From contig NC_088302.1 in NCBI RefSeq assembly GCF_032854445.1, positions 17,419,338 to 17,483,337 of the forward strand: 64,000 nt of DNA, read 5' to 3'. Shown here one piece after another: positions 1 through 11,650 of the stretch. The notes beneath the pieces were generated by a model. The model worked only from the letters and a program-made list of their open reading frames with translations. It did no database searches and was not told the origin of the DNA. Position 1 is the stretch's first letter. Each line of letters opens with the position of its first letter. Position numbers and translations under genes: made by a program. This DNA comes from Liolophura sinensis (taxonomy: Eukaryota > Mollusca > Polyplacophora > Chitonida > Chitonidae).

Positions 1-83
1 AACGATGTGTCATGCCTTTAAATTATTTTTTCGGACTACTATGTATGTGGATTGTGTTAAAGTAAAAGGACTACTGACTATTC

Positions 84-165
84 AGTATTAAGCTAGGACC
101 AGGGTATAGAATGTGTCTTTTGGGCAAAATCTGCTTCTACGCTGATTTATTCGTCATTCGGCTCT
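84..165 (+). repeat. Small dispersed repeat block
   Basis: The stretch containing agggtatagaatgtgtct resembles 7470-7530 (agggtataggatgtgtct, followed by agaatcaagctgc) and, more weakly, 17,420-17,475 (cgcagaatcaagctgcttct). It is probably the left edge of the decayed 3-kb unit repeated through the first 17 kb. No coding signal is seen. Confidence 0.45.
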
Positions 166-177
166 GAGCGACTAAAT

Positions 178-394
178 GATGTATTTATTTATTTCTTTAT
201 TTGCCTTGTGTTTAACACCGTACTCAACAATACTTCTACTATACGAAGACAGTCAGCATTATGGTGGGAGGAAACCTGACATGAACCTGGGAAAATCCAG
301 GACCATCCACAGGTTGCTGACGTACCTCCCCACGTACGAACGGAGAGGAAGCCAGCATGAGCTGGGCGAAGTGATCGCAGTGGTGAGAGGCCCC
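178..394 (-). mobile_element. SINE-A copy, head truncated
   Basis: Read on the minus strand this is the body and tail of the main SINE family: a segment like gtgggaggaaacc, then the tail complement gtgtttaacaccgtactc, then A/T-rich tetranucleotide repeats at the low-coordinate end. The tRNA-like head is missing beyond about 394. A 103-codon frame crosses it, but it is only the SINE read antisense. SINEs of this type are transcribed by Pol III and moved by a partner LINE. Confidence 0.8.
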
Positions 395-751
395 TATGAC
401 GGTAGGTGGCACGTCATTTATGCAAGTGTGGGTCCTGGTAGATATTTTGAGACTTTAACTGCGTTGCCACGTGGCGCACTACATTAGATTGCGTTGGAAG
501 ATAGCAGTTACTAACCCCGTCTTTAAACATTATATTATATTATATATATATTGTTTTTTCTTTGTCATTGTCTGACCTACATTTCCCCCTCTGTGTATGT
601 TATAGCGTGCACTGTAATTCAGTCGAGCCTTCCTGAGGCTTCTGTGTTAATGAGTTTAGTGTCCTTGTAAATAGAGTGTACATTCTGGAAATATGTATCG
701 GTGTTGTAAACATGTTTACGATCAAACAATCCAGAAGTTTCTTCAATTTAG

Positions 752-761
752 TCTATAAATA
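752..761 (+). promoter_or_regulatory. TATA-like box in candidate LTR
   Basis: The sequence tctataaata lies about 25-30 bases before a G/C-richer stretch (gagcgccggagttgtg), the spacing expected for a Pol II core promoter. It supports the LTR reading; there is no direct evidence of transcription. Confidence 0.35.
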
Positions 762-786
762 TGAGCGCCGGAGTTGTGAAGATCGT

Positions 787-848
787 AGTCATTTAATCAA
801 GTTCACTTGAAAGCAGTCATTTACTCAAGTCCACTTGAGAGCAGTCAT
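787..848 (+). repeat. 28-bp direct repeats in candidate LTR
   Basis: Two adjacent 28-bp units (787-814 and 815-842) begin agtcattta and contain caagt-cacttga, and a third begins at 843. Each unit holds an imperfect palindrome, tcaagttcacttga or tcaagtccacttga, a plausible protein-binding or RNA-hairpin element. Confidence 0.7.
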
Positions 849-1309
849 ATTTTCTGTCATCCACTGTGAAAGAAATTTGCTGGATTTGGAGATATCGGCT
901 TTCACGCCGTTTGATATTCGTCATTTGTATTCCATTTTCTGTACAGAGCATTTTGTGAGCTTGCCACTTGCCATTTTTTGAGACGTTATTTTTGAGCTTG
1001 TATCGCTCATCGTCTCTGTGCGATTACGTACATTTTATTCTTGTTTACCCTGAAAATGACTTAGTGTATATTTCCGAGGAGTGAAACACACATCGCCAGC
1101 TCGGCATCGCGGACGCTCCTATCAACCAGTTCGTCCTAGGAAGATACACCTTCACAGGCAGTTGAGGAATAAACCATCGTCAGCTTGACATTTATCAGGC
1201 TGTCGTCTGTCGATTGAAGAATTCCTCTTAACTGTGGATTCTATATTTACGTGGACTGACTCGCCTTTGGAAGCCGGAATATCCATCTAGATTTGGACGT
1301 TCTCTTCAG

Positions 1310-1313
<4 letters not shown>

Positions 1314-1381
<68 letters not shown>
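1314..1381. repeat. (AT)n microsatellite
   Basis: Uninterrupted alternating A and T for about 68 bases inside the candidate LTR. Such tracts are length-variable and may be mis-sized in assembly. Confidence 0.97.
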
Positions 1382-1385
<4 letters not shown>

Positions 1386-1639
1386 AATTTGTAATTATTT
1401 GTATTGTTTTGTATATTGTTGTCAGTTGTATTATTTGTCTTCGTCCATTTTGTTCAAATATATGTACTGAACTCATTCAAGCGTCTTCGTATTTCTTTGT
1501 TTCATCTTGTGTAAGGCTTATCGCTGATCTGAGAGTTATATAAGCCAGTTGTTTCTGATCTTTACTCTCCGATAAAGGTAGCCTTATAAGGGGATGGTAA
1601 TCATAAAATTTCTAACACATAACACTTCACGTTAAAAAA

Positions 1640-2345
1640 AAAATAAATTATTTATAGACGGAAGCGTACGTGAAACCCGAAATTGCATTTTTGGCGGTGT
1701 GGCATAAATCAGGATAAAGGTAGAGGAATCAGGATGATGCAGCCTGTATGGGTGCAGATCTATGAATTCAGTTCATATCTAGCTGTCCATCACTACTTCA
1801 CGCCTTTGTCACGAAGAAAGGTGGGGAATCATTCGGAATTGACAACAGGCCGCGTTACCGATCGTATGTTCCTTAAGAAGGTGATGATTGGAGAAAGGAG
1901 TACCACGGTAACTTCCGGGCACTATGTGTCGGTTGATCTCATCATATCTCGCCGTTCTCGCGGGAACAGCTGTTAAAAATAACTGACGTTTTCCTGCACC
2001 TTTCTTGTCACGGAGTTTCTAGGAATCTATGGAAATCTTACAAAAAAAAACACGCCGGGTAAAAAGTGATGAAGACAATCCCCTAGTGTATTTTTTTTTA
2101 CCTTGAGATGCGGTCTAAGATTATATCATGATTTTCTTTGCCGAACCTGATATCTGTCATTCCCACTGTGTGATTTGGAGATTCAGTTGTGAAAAAACAT
2201 TGCTGGGAGAACCGCAAGATGTCATCTAATTACAGTCCGCAACAGTACAACTAGCCCTGCTTCCTGTCGTTTGTTAACTTACTATGGAAGGAATTGACAG
2301 TATGTTGTTTGATTGTTTTTTTCAATTTTACATTTAAACTGGTCT
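1640..2345 (+). repeat. Decayed 3-kb family, block E copy 1
   Basis: Block E recurs at 5,430, 8,130 and 10,760. Shared anchors are a cataaatcaggat-type start, gacaacaggccgcgttacc (1841-1859), a gtgatgaagacaatcc-type segment and ccatctaattacag. Copies differ by many substitutions and indels, so the duplication is old. Reading frames are not conserved between copies, so I treat it as non-coding. Confidence 0.75.
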
Positions 2346-2445
2346 GGAAGCAGCAATAAAATCTTCATTTACACTAAGACCGAAAACTATAAAGGGCTTT
2401 TGAAAATTGGGAATTTTGGTACTCATGGTACGCGCAATAATGTTT

Positions 2446-2522
2446 TCGCCCATCATAATGCTCCCCGTCGTCGCATATGTAAATTTATAAGTACGGCGTA
2501 AACTCAAAGAAAGAAATAAACG
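2446..2522 (+). mobile_element. SINE-A 3' fragment
   Basis: Only the last third of the SINE remains: cccatcataatgctcc, ccgtcgtcgcatatg, agtacggcgtaaac, then an A-rich end. It sits just after block E copy 1. Confidence 0.7.
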
Positions 2523-2699
2523 TTGAATCCTCAACCTAACTCATCAGGAGTTTGTGCATAGGTTGCATAGCATCAGTTACTCTCAGTAATGAGCTTACAT
2601 TTCAGTTAGGTGTTACCCCTGAGATGATGTCTGTGATTTAGCCTCGGTTTTTCTTAAGTTTTTTTCTTCTTCACCTATAAACAACACCACCATAGTATA

Positions 2700-3260
2700 A
2701 ATGAAATATTGTTTGGCTCGACCACAAGCTTCAAACACAAAATATAAACTGGATTTTATATAAGGCTGTATAATACTTTGCATAATTGGATGTACTTTTT
2801 ACCCAGTTAACAATAACAGATAACGCTGTCAAATTATACCCTATTAAAGCAGCAGTCTTAGCCTGAAAGGGATACAATGTACCTAAGTGTTGTGCATTAC
2901 CAGTACTACTGACCATAATTAAAAAAAAGAGTCATTCAACTCTTGTCAGGGATTTTTAAGAAGGAATTATTCTGACTTGTTAAGCTCTCAATTTTTAACC
3001 CAGTGGCTTAGGGTTTTGAAATTCGCTGATCATCAAGATCAATATATTGGGCAAGTTTTGTAACATAAGTAAGAAGTATAGCTCAATCGACAAGAGAATT
3101 ATAAAATTCTCAGCATGCTTTTTGTGGTCACGCATCTCTATTTATTTCCTCAGTCCGCATTGCAAAATGACGCAAAATACAAAAAATAATGTTAATTTAA
3201 CTTCGACTTCCTCATTTAATTCAGTCATTAAACTGATCGCCGTGGTAAAATAGTTTTCCA
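2700..3260 (+). repeat. Decayed 3-kb family, block G copy 1
   Basis: Matches 9,540-9,760 and, more weakly, 5,925-5,990 and 12,860-12,960. Anchors are ttaaagcagcagtctt near 2845, the gtagaattataaaattctcagca-type region near 3095 and cacgcatctctattta near 3130. Short antisense frames here are not conserved in the other copies. Confidence 0.65.
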
Positions 3261-3539
3261 TCGAACGCGAATGATTCAATCCTGCAGTTTCAATTGCAGG
3301 GAATACCAATGTTGTCAAAACAATATGTTTGTCAGTGACAAATTTATTGACAACTTGGGAAAAAATAAACGCTTTTAGGAGGGTTTCAAGTCTGGTGTAA
3401 GAAACGTGGAGTTGCAGATGTGATGCCTGCAAAGAATAGGCTTAGAATATCCCTGTTTTTATTACATGTGTACGAGGTCGTCTATTGAATTTCTAACAAC
3501 CCTTATTTGGGAGACCTTAGCCCCGTGGGGAATGTTGGG

Positions 3540-4060
3540 AAGAAGAGGGGTAGGTCTACCGCTGCCTGTCATGGCCACCATTTCAGGGGACTAGGTAGAA
3601 TGTCTGATATTCTGAAACGGTATTAGCACGAAGACGAACCCTGTGGATGTTTTAAGATTCTCTAACAAAAACTGGTGGAGATTTCCGTCCATAAGGCTGC
3701 TCTAAAAAATTTGTGCCAGAGATCAAAAGGTTTTCTATAACCCGCCAAGCTGATGTCTGAACAGATTACCCATCTTTGACATTTGAGGGTTACCTTTTCG
3801 GAAGCAACAGCGCAAAATGGTGCAAAATCTACTTGGCAAAAGCTATGCTGGGAGAAAAAGGAGAGTCATTGCATCTGTTGGAAAGAAACTTCTGTTCCGC
3901 CTTCTTTCTTTATTTCTCTGCTGACTTTATTTTGAATCGAGCAAAAATCTGTTACGCTGTCTGCGAGATATCAAAACGTCTTTGAAGTATTCAGGTTCTT
4001 CTTAAAAAAACATGGAAATACTGTGTTAACTGAAAAAGTAATTTTGTAAAGATAAAACTC
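3540..4060 (+). repeat. Decayed 3-kb family, block H copy 1
   Basis: Related to 6,830-7,300 and 15,060-15,490. Anchors are catctttgacatttga (3771), a ggaagcaacagcgcaaaatgg-type segment, and gatatcaaaacgtcttt (3968). Copies are clearly homologous but diverged and do not share an open frame. Confidence 0.75.
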
Positions 4061-4289
4061 AAGTAAATGAAACCGAGAAAATGTGCTGCTTTCATCTTTC
4101 TGAAAATCTTTGTTTGTCTCCTGTTTATCTGATTCACACATTCCTTTTTTGTCTTTGAAGCCCATGGTTGAATTTTTATTACTTTGATTTCTGTGCCCAG
4201 GTGCTCATTTTAACAGTGTTTGAAAATCCATCATCTTTCAACAGTTGACTGGTGTTGAAAAAACTTTCAAAATTTCCATCCAGTAATGG

Positions 4290-4730
4290 CCAATCCTTTA
4301 CATCAACAATTTTGTCGCCGTATTGGAATTTTATAAATTCTTTCTGTTCGAGTTCCAGCAATTGTTTTTCAGGTTCGTCAGTGTTTCTACTATCAGTCGA
4401 TTGTCAATTTAGCATAGTTCTTGAATCACTTGACTAACCCCTCCAACAAGTGTTGTGTCGATATGGATGAAAGCCTTCAGGCTCCATGTTCTTTTTATGA
4501 CGCAGCATGCTGGGAACGAACACAGGCAACACGAAACTACAGGCATTTACAACGGTCGATCGGAGTGCCGAGTATAGGTATAAAACAGGACCTAGAGGGA
4601 AAATCAATGACAGCGGCTTTTCCTTGAAGTTATTCTCTGCCTTCGTCTGGAATTATAAATATTTCGATACTAACGTCAAATTCAGATTTGCTCATGTTAG
4701 TAAGTCAGTTAATCATAATACAATTCATTG
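4290..4730 (+). repeat. Decayed 3-kb family, block I copy 1
   Basis: Homologous to 9,820-10,300: both contain cgtcagtgtttctactatc (4376 and 9877), cacgaaactac and acggtcgatcggagtgcc. The intervening positions differ, including an extra segment of about 60 bp in the 9.9-kb copy. Confidence 0.8.
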
Positions 4731-4739
4731 ATCATTCAA

Positions 4740-5270
4740 CTGTCGAACTCCACTAGAAATTACATCAAGAATGTAAAGGAAAAATGCCCAAATAACCTGA
4801 ATAGGTTAGATATACGTACAGTTTCGATCAAAGAGTAACTAAAATACCTATTTTATTTATAAACAACTTTTGTACTGACATGGTACACGCAGTGGATAAG
4901 GATTTGTAAGCGTGATTAACATTCTTTGCATCTCTCAGTCATCAAGCAAAACTCTTGACTGTCTCTCTTTACATGCCATGGAACGTCCATTACGATTTTC
5001 CGATTGGTATCCGAATGTCCAAAAACACGCCTAAAACAGGCTCTGTAAAATCAATCTCTGGTATCACCCACAACAAACGATGCTTGGGGCTTTACCTCCA
5101 TGGACCGGAACAAGGTGAACCAAATTACGTTATTTAGGCTTGTAGAATTAGCAGCAGAGTGCGATCCGTTCTTTATATTGTTACCCGTTTTCCCAAAAGT
5201 GTTATAAATGTGTCACAGCGGAATATCAAGTATCCAAAACATGACAAATTATCACGTCTCGTCATTTACA
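4740..5270. other. Unassigned stretch between repeat blocks
   Basis: AT-rich sequence with two short frames of about 60 codons that show no family resemblance and no consistent splice signals. I see nothing I can name. Confidence 0.4.
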
Positions 5271-5990
5271 TTTCATATCATTGGACCATGGTGTGGAGTA
5301 TCGCGCGAGACACATAACGTGGACTTGGAAAGTAGTGTGCGGTACTTTTGTTTCCGTTTAAAGATATTGTCTTTTTCTGTCGTTATTTTCATAAAACATG
5401 CCAGAAAGTCAAAATAACTTTTATGGCGGCCATAAACGGCCGTCATAAATCAGGGTGATACGAAACAGCGGCTGGATGAAGCGCCCCCTTTTGCTGTTGC
5501 TGGTCTATGAGTTTAATTCAAATCTAGTTTTTCATCATTGTTTTACGCATTTACCTCTGGGCGAGACGGGGGATCAATCGGAATTGACAACGGGCCGACT
5601 GACATCGTTCGGGGGCTTGTCTGTGCGATCCCCATGGAGGTAGATGATTGGAGAAATGGGTACGGTACCTCGGAATCATCCGGACAATGAGTGTCGGTTT
5701 CTTTTACCAATTCTCGCCGCTCTCGCTGGAGCAGCTGTTACGTTAACTAACGCTTTCCTGTTCTATTGTTGTCACAGCCTTGAGTTTCGAGGAGTCTCCG
5801 GCAATAAAAATCTCGAAAAGAAATATGTTGATGTCTTATTAAGGGTTATGAAGACAATTCTATTTACCTGCGGCCAAGTGGTTAACGTGCTAGCGGGGAA
5901 AATGCAATCAAGATTAACAGAAAATGTTATCAAATTTTTCGTCATTAAATCAGTCTTGAAGTGAATGAGATATGTATAATGAGCTTGTTC
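5270..5990 (+). repeat. Decayed 3-kb family, block E copy 2
   Basis: Begins with a segment (ggaccatggtgtggagtatc) matching 10,460-10,560, then the E block with ccgtcataaatcag (5440) and gacaacgggccgactgac (5585). The second half of E is replaced near 5,870 by a SINE-A head remnant, after which G-like sequence continues (ttaaatcagtcttga near 5945). Confidence 0.7.
5871..5908 (+). mobile_element. SINE-A head remnant
   Basis: gcggccaagtggttaacg followed by tgctagcgggg matches the tRNA-like head of the SINE at 12,254 (gcggcctagtggttaacc, then tgctagcggggg). The body is absent. Confidence 0.6.
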
Positions 5991-5999
5991 TGTCTGTCA

Positions 6000-6390
6000 G
6001 CTTTAATTTAAATAATTTATAATAATTTATACATTTAATTAACGCGTTGTGCAGTATCAGAATTAGTCAACGTATATACTTTTCCGAACAACACTGCTTA
6101 AGAAACGCTAGGGGACTGAATTATGCATTTTGGAACAGAATTGTAATGAGTGGCTATTGACAATATCTGGGTTTGAAAGACGGCTACAATGTGGTTTGAT
6201 CTTGGATGCCTTTTGCAAGTCATGGCTATAGCAAAGTATAAAGGTAAAGCTTTCCCGGGATGTCATCCATCACAGCATTGCATCACAGAAAGGTTAACTC
6301 CCTCAAACTACGCTAAGCAGACCATGGCTTATACATCAAACGTCTCACTCAGTTAATCTCTTAGTTGATCACTGGTGTAGGGGGAGCGCT
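6000..6390. repeat. Old repeat sequence shared with 12.97-13.3 kb
   Basis: Parts of this stretch (agaccatggctt, catcaaacgtctcact, gatcactggtgtaggg) match 13,220-13,290 (agaccatgtctt, catcaagcgtcttact, gatcactggtgtagag), so the two are copies of one larger unit that continues into block K. No gene is seen. Confidence 0.55.
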
Positions 6391-6600
6391 ACACGTCATT
6401 TACTGACAAATGAAGGAGACTTTCCGGAAAATGTCCATGGCTCTAATTCGTAAAGCTCTTCCGGTTGTAACAAAAAGTCGGATCGGGCGGTTAAGTGGTA
6501 CTGTACGCGCGACAAACATGACCTACATTGAAATAAAGTACTTATGAAATAAAAGTGATTGTCTACATACTCTTTGTCAAAGCATAAAATTGCCAAATGC
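6390..6600 (+). repeat. Decayed 3-kb family, block K copy 1
   Basis: Close match to 13,300-13,530, sharing catttactgacaaatgaagg and ctcttccggttgtaacaaaa (6456 and 13,360). Over about 130 bp only a few substitutions separate the copies, noticeably fewer than between the E or H copies. Confidence 0.85.
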
Positions 6601-6829
6601 AATCGAAACAAATTTTTTTATTTCAAACGCTGCTAGGTAATTAGCACTTTTGGGTTAGCCGTGATGAGGAAATGCTTGAATTTGACATTGCCTTGTATTG
6701 TACTATGCACGAGATTTCGGTGAATGCCTATATTCAAGGCATATATTGCCATCTACAAAGGATAAATATGAATTCAAGACTACTAGCACAAAATCAAGAA
6801 AGGTAAAATAAATTGTGAAAATCGCGTAT

Positions 6830-7330
6830 TTCTAATGAAGGTCAGATTTACGTCTTCCTGTCACAACCACAGATTTCTAGGGACCTTGTTACACATTCTG
6901 AAAATGTAATGAGTGCGAAGAAGAAGCCTGGGGGTGTTTTACGATTCCCTAAAAGAAACTGGTAGACGTTTTTGCCAATAAGGATACTCTGTATTTTGAG
7001 ATCAAACGTTTTTTTTTCACACGAGAAGATGATGTTGCAACAGGCTATACATCTTTGACATTTGAAGGTTAGATTTTGGGGGAGACAACGAAAAATGGCG
7101 CCAAATCTAGCTGACGTTAAAAGTGATGGTGAGACAATTAGAGTCATTTCAATATCACGTTTGCTAAAAGAGAATGTTTGTTTTTCTTTTCTGCAGGCTG
7201 AATTTATTCCGAAGAATGGATGGAATACCTCTTTATCTCAGGGATATCAAAATGTCTTTGATATATTAAGATTCTTTGCAAAAATGCAAATATTGTGTTC
7301 TGTGGAGTACGTTTGTAGATACCTGCAAAT
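6830..7330 (+). repeat. Decayed 3-kb family, block H copy 2
   Basis: Homologous to 3,540-4,060 and 15,060-15,490. Shares catctttgacatttgaagg (7050), gagacaacgaaa-atggcgc, and gatatcaaaatgtcttt (7244). Frames on both strands here are broken in the other copies. Confidence 0.75.
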
Positions 7331-7439
7331 GCTAATGCCCTGCTGATGATCCTTAGAGAAATGAAACTGCGATACAGTGTTCCTTCTACTTTTTTTAAAG
7401 CCCTGCTATTATTTCACGTTTGTCTTACCCACTGTATAA

Positions 7440-7960
7440 AGTTTTAGCTTTGGTGGATGCAGATAAAGCTAGAAGCAGGGTATAGGATGTGTCTACTGCG
7501 CAGAATCAAGCTGCATCAGGCACAGGCATGTGCGGGTGAATATACAAGGTTGTGGATAATTCGGTCAGTTATTTACCGCTGGTTTACTAAGAACCTTCTG
7601 ATTTTCTCTTGCCATGACACTGCGTGTTACAATTTTCTCTAGGCGTTTGGATCAATTCACTATCTTAACGGTATATTGTAAAAAAAGAGTTCTCAATGTA
7701 TCACATCAAAGTATCAATTATCTGAAGTGTGACAAAATACCAGTACTGACCAACTATCATTGTATGCTCTGCATCAAACTTACTGTATTTCTCTATTGTA
7801 GCGCTTTACCTAACACATGCACTTTGAAACTAGTGTGCGGCGCTTAAATATCCTAGTTTGCAGATTACTTTCTTTTATTGCATTTTTTCTTATTTGCATT
7901 GTCAAGGCCGTCAAATCTCTACAAGTCAGAAGTTAAGTACATAAGAGTCTGGCATGCGAA
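7440..7960. repeat. Remnant of 3-kb unit edges
   Basis: Contains the agggtataggatgtgtct segment related to base 84 onward and a gaaactagtgtgcggcgc segment (near 7825) related to 5,330 and 10,510. No coding content recognised. Confidence 0.5.
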
Positions 7961-8099
7961 ACATTCTGAGAATTTAACTGAGTTACCCTCATGCAAACTG
8001 TAATAGTTCGCTCTGGGAGATAGCAGTTGAAGATAATCCTAAACCGTCTCATAAAACTTTATACAAAAAGGTGCATTATTTACAGACAGAAGGCTTCTT

Positions 8100-8990
8100 T
8101 TGACAAGAACATAAAGCATGCGTGAAAACCGAAGTGACATTTATGGCGGCGTGGCAATAAACGGCCGTCATAAATCAGGATGATACGAAACAGCGGTCCG
8201 ATGAAGTAACCTCCATATACTGGTGCAGATCTAGGAATTCAATTCATATCTAGTTTTTCATCATCAGATCACGCATTTATCAACGTGCGAGGTAGGAAAT
8301 CAATCGTAACTGACAACAGGCCGCGTTACCGGATCGTCTGGGAGCTCGGCTGTACAATTCCCATTGAGGTTGATGTCTGGAGTAAGGGATAGAACGTGAG
8401 ATCCGGGCAGTGGATATAGGTTTATCTTACCAATTCTCGCCGCGCTCACGGAAACCGCTGTTACATTAACTGACGTTTTCATGCATCTCTGTTGTCATAG
8501 CGTTTCTAGGAATCTATGACAATGAAAACCTTGCAAAGAAACACGCTTGGTAAAAAGTGATGAGGACAATCCTATGATGCCATTTTATTGTTTGTCATGA
8601 GGTTCGATGTGAGATTATACCGTGATTTTCTTGCGGAATCTAATATATGTTATTCCCACCCTTTGTCAATAAATATTGCCGCAAGAGTCCCAAGCTGCCA
8701 TCTAATTACAGCCTGGAACTACTCATCTAACCCTGTTTCCTGTCATTTGCTAACTCTTTATGGAATAGTTTTCTGTAAGTTATTTGATTGTTTTGTTTTT
8801 TCATTTTTGCATTTAAATTGGACTGGAAGCAGTTGTAAAATATTCATTATACTGACGCCGATAACAGTAAAGTGCCTGGGAAAAGTAATGGAGTGCGAAT
8901 TTCCGCTCTTTGAAACCCAAAGAAAGCAAAGCCATTTCTTAGTTATTGTAGGAGCGGAAGCAAACATCATCAAATGAATTCTGAACACGT
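8100..8990 (+). repeat. Decayed 3-kb family, block E copy 3
   Basis: The fullest E copy. It has acggccgtcataaatcagg (8161), gacaacaggccgcgttacc (8312), aatctatgacaatgaaaacc-type sequence and ccatctaattacag (8698). A 129-codon frame spans 8588-8977 but is interrupted in E1 and E4, arguing against a protein product. Confidence 0.75.
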
Positions 8991-9540
8991 CTTTTATTCA
9001 GAACATAGCCGCAGCATTACTGTCCGATTTTCTTCATACGGTACACAGACACACTATTTTGTACACTGACAATGACGGCGACAACGGCGATGACGGTTCA
9101 AGTTGTAACACAAAAAATATTCTTTCAGTTACTTTATCTCTTTGCTATATTGAATGTCATCTAACGAAGTCAAAACACCGCATAATGCTCACTGTTTATC
9201 TCACCATGACGATCAATCTGACCAGTAGTTTGCTTAAATTTTCATGTAAACAATAATAACAATATTCGACAGCCTTACACAATAATTACATTGTATATAC
9301 TCACAAATTTCTTGGCAGTATTCAGGCTTCTACAAGGTGTTGGTTAATGACAAACTTTTCATCACTGTTTAGTCTCTGATGCGTAATTCTTGCGTTTTAC
9401 CCGCCACCACACCTCCTGCCATGCCCTCGGTTTGGCTGACTCTAAAACCTTAACTTAAACACAAAAACCTAACCGATAACATGGTCGACATGGACTATAT
9501 CATTTTGAACTCAAAAGTTATCTGTGTTATAGTGTGACTG
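8990..9540. other. Unassigned AT-rich stretch
   Basis: Contains a short simple tract gacaatgacggcgacaacgg near 9067. No SINE, splice-bounded frame or recognised family is visible. Confidence 0.4.
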
Positions 9541-10300
9541 ATAAAAGAAAATGGTATCAAATTATTCGCCATTAAAGCAGCAGTCTTCAATTGAAAGAGT
9601 CAAAATGAACTCGTTCTATCTGCCATTCAACTGTTGTCAATGTTTTCCAAAAAGGAAACTGCTCTCAGGGTTTCTCAGGGTTAACCAGTACAGCTCAATC
9701 ATTAGCTGAATTATAAAATTCTCAACATTCCCTTTGTGGCCACACATCTCTATTCAGTTACAAACAATAACCATCGTTTGAGGTTGGAAATATGAAAGTT
9801 ATAGCAAATTGTTGATTTCGATATTGGGATTTTAACAATTCCTTCTGCTCGAATTCCAACAATTGGATTTCAGATTCGTCAGTGTTTCTACTATCAGTCG
9901 ACTGTCAAATTTGTTCCAAAAATCAAACAAGCTTCTTTTTTCATTAAGGACACAAATTTTGCATAAATGTCACACTTTTAGTATAGTTCTTGAACCATTA
10001 GATTGATTCCTTGATTTAGATGAAAACCTTAAGGCTCAATGTGCTTTTCATGACGCCAGGATGCTGTGAAAGAAGACAAGACAACACGAAACTACGAGAC
10101 ATTCACAACGGTCGATCGGAGTGCCTAAAATAGGGATAAAACAAGATGTTAAGGAACAATCAACTTAGTTTCTCTTTGACAGTATTTCTCTTTGTCCGGA
10201 ATTATATCTCGACGCCAACATCAAATTCAGATATGCCTATACTTCTGGTAGTAAGTCAGTTAAACAACCAATCAAAAAGCCGAATAGTTAATTATACAGT
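9540..10300 (+). repeat. 3-kb family, blocks G and I copy 2
   Basis: G part: ttaaagcagcagtctt (9575) and attataaaattctcaac (9709), as at 2.8-3.2 kb. I part: cgtcagtgtttctactatc (9877) and acggtcgatcggagtgcc (10,107), as at 4.3-4.7 kb. In the first unit G and I are separated by block H; here H is missing, so the ladder has lost pieces. Confidence 0.75.
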
Positions 10301-10439
10301 ACATTGATCATTCACCTTTGAGCTTTGTCAGAATTAGCTATATCAGAAGTGTTCTAATAACCCTAATAAGTTCTTATATGAATAGCTTCAGTCAAAATGT
10401 GTATGCATAGAACTTTCGTTGAATCTCCACATCTCTTGC

Positions 10440-11510
10440 ATCTTACAGGATTCATTTCCTTTCAGTGGACCATGGTTTGAAGTATCGCGTGGCGTAAAAC
10501 TAGCACTTGGAAACTAATGTGCGGAGTTTTTGTTGCAGTTTGTAGATACTGTCTTTTTCTATTTTATTTGCTTCTCTTTTTTAAGTTTCATGATCGTAGG
10601 CACAAAGCAATGACATAAGAGTGTACTGTGGGAGACATTTGGAGAAATTAAATGTGTTACCCTCGGGTAATCTAAAAGTTCGCGCTGAAAATAATCATAG
10701 GGCTTCTTATAATACTTCATGATCCTTTGACAAGAACATAAAGCACGTATAAAACAGGAAATGACGTTTATGGCGCTGTAGTAATATAAGGCCTTCATAA
10801 ATCGGAATGATGCGAAACAGCGGCCGGAAGAAGCGACCTCCTTGTACTGCGGCAGGTCTATGAATTCAATTCATATCTAGTTTTTCATCTTTTTTACCCA
10901 TTTAACTCGGGGCAAGGCGGGAAATCAATGGGAATTGACAACAGGCCGCGTTACCGATCGTCTGGAGACTCGGCTGTGCTATTCCCATGGAAGTAGATGA
11001 TTAGAGAAAATGGGTACGGATGCTCGGGATCATCCGGGCACTGAGTATCTCACCAACCCTCGCTGCTCTCGCGGGAGCACCTGTTACGTTAAGTAACGCT
11101 TTCCTGCATTATTCTTGTCACAGACTTGAGTTTCTTGGATTCCCCGGCTATTGAAATCTTGAAAAGAAAATTGTGTCGTGTAATAAAAAGTTATGAAGAC
11201 AATTCTTTAGATCACTTTTTGTGTTCGGCTGCGGAGGAAGATTATACCGTGATTTTCTTTGCAGAAGCTGATATCCGTCATTACCACGACATTTTGGGGA
11301 GATTGAGTTGTCAATAAACACAGCCCTGAGAGTCCCAAGCTGCCATCTAATTACAGTCTGGAACTACACAACTAGCTCTGCTTCCCGACATTTGCTAACT
11401 CCTTATGGAAGGAATTTTCAAAATGTTTCTTCTATTTTACCGTTAAATTGGGATTGAAGCAAATGTAAAATATTTATTATACTGAGACCAAAAACGGTTG
11501 AACGCTTTGA
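10440..11510 (+). repeat. Decayed 3-kb family, block E copy 4
   Basis: Starts with the ggaccatggtttgaagtatc segment (compare 5,283), then gacaacaggccgcgttacc (10,937), gttatgaagacaattc and ccatctaattacag (11,342). A 63-codon frame at 11,126-11,317 is not maintained in E1-E3. Confidence 0.75.
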
Positions 11511-11650
11511 AAAATTATTGAGCGAGAAATAGACACAAACAAAATTGCCGCGTTCTCACAGTCGGTTTCATCTGCACAGAAACCTAGTTGATTTCTTTTT
11601 AGTTTGGAGGTCAGGGGATCAAACTGATGGAAATTTTAAAAAAGCCCAAC

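Larger units (their letters stand above)
598..1624 (+). mobile_element. Candidate solo LTR
   Basis: The segment starts TGTTAT and ends ATAACA, a short inverted pair like LTR ends. Inside are a TATA-like box (752-761), tandem 28-bp repeats upstream-to-downstream of it (787-848), a stem-forming pair around 1160-1240 (cagttgaggaat against attcctcttaactg) and an (AT)n tract. No gag or pol frame lies next to it, so it would be a solo LTR. I could not find a matching target duplication (gtgta against cttca), so both ends and identity are tentative. Confidence 0.35.

Noticed and set aside
176-487. 103-codon ORF at the left edge
   Set aside because: It is SINE-A read antisense plus flank.
8588-8977. 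129-codon ORF
   Set aside because: It lies in block E copy 3 and is broken in the other E copies.
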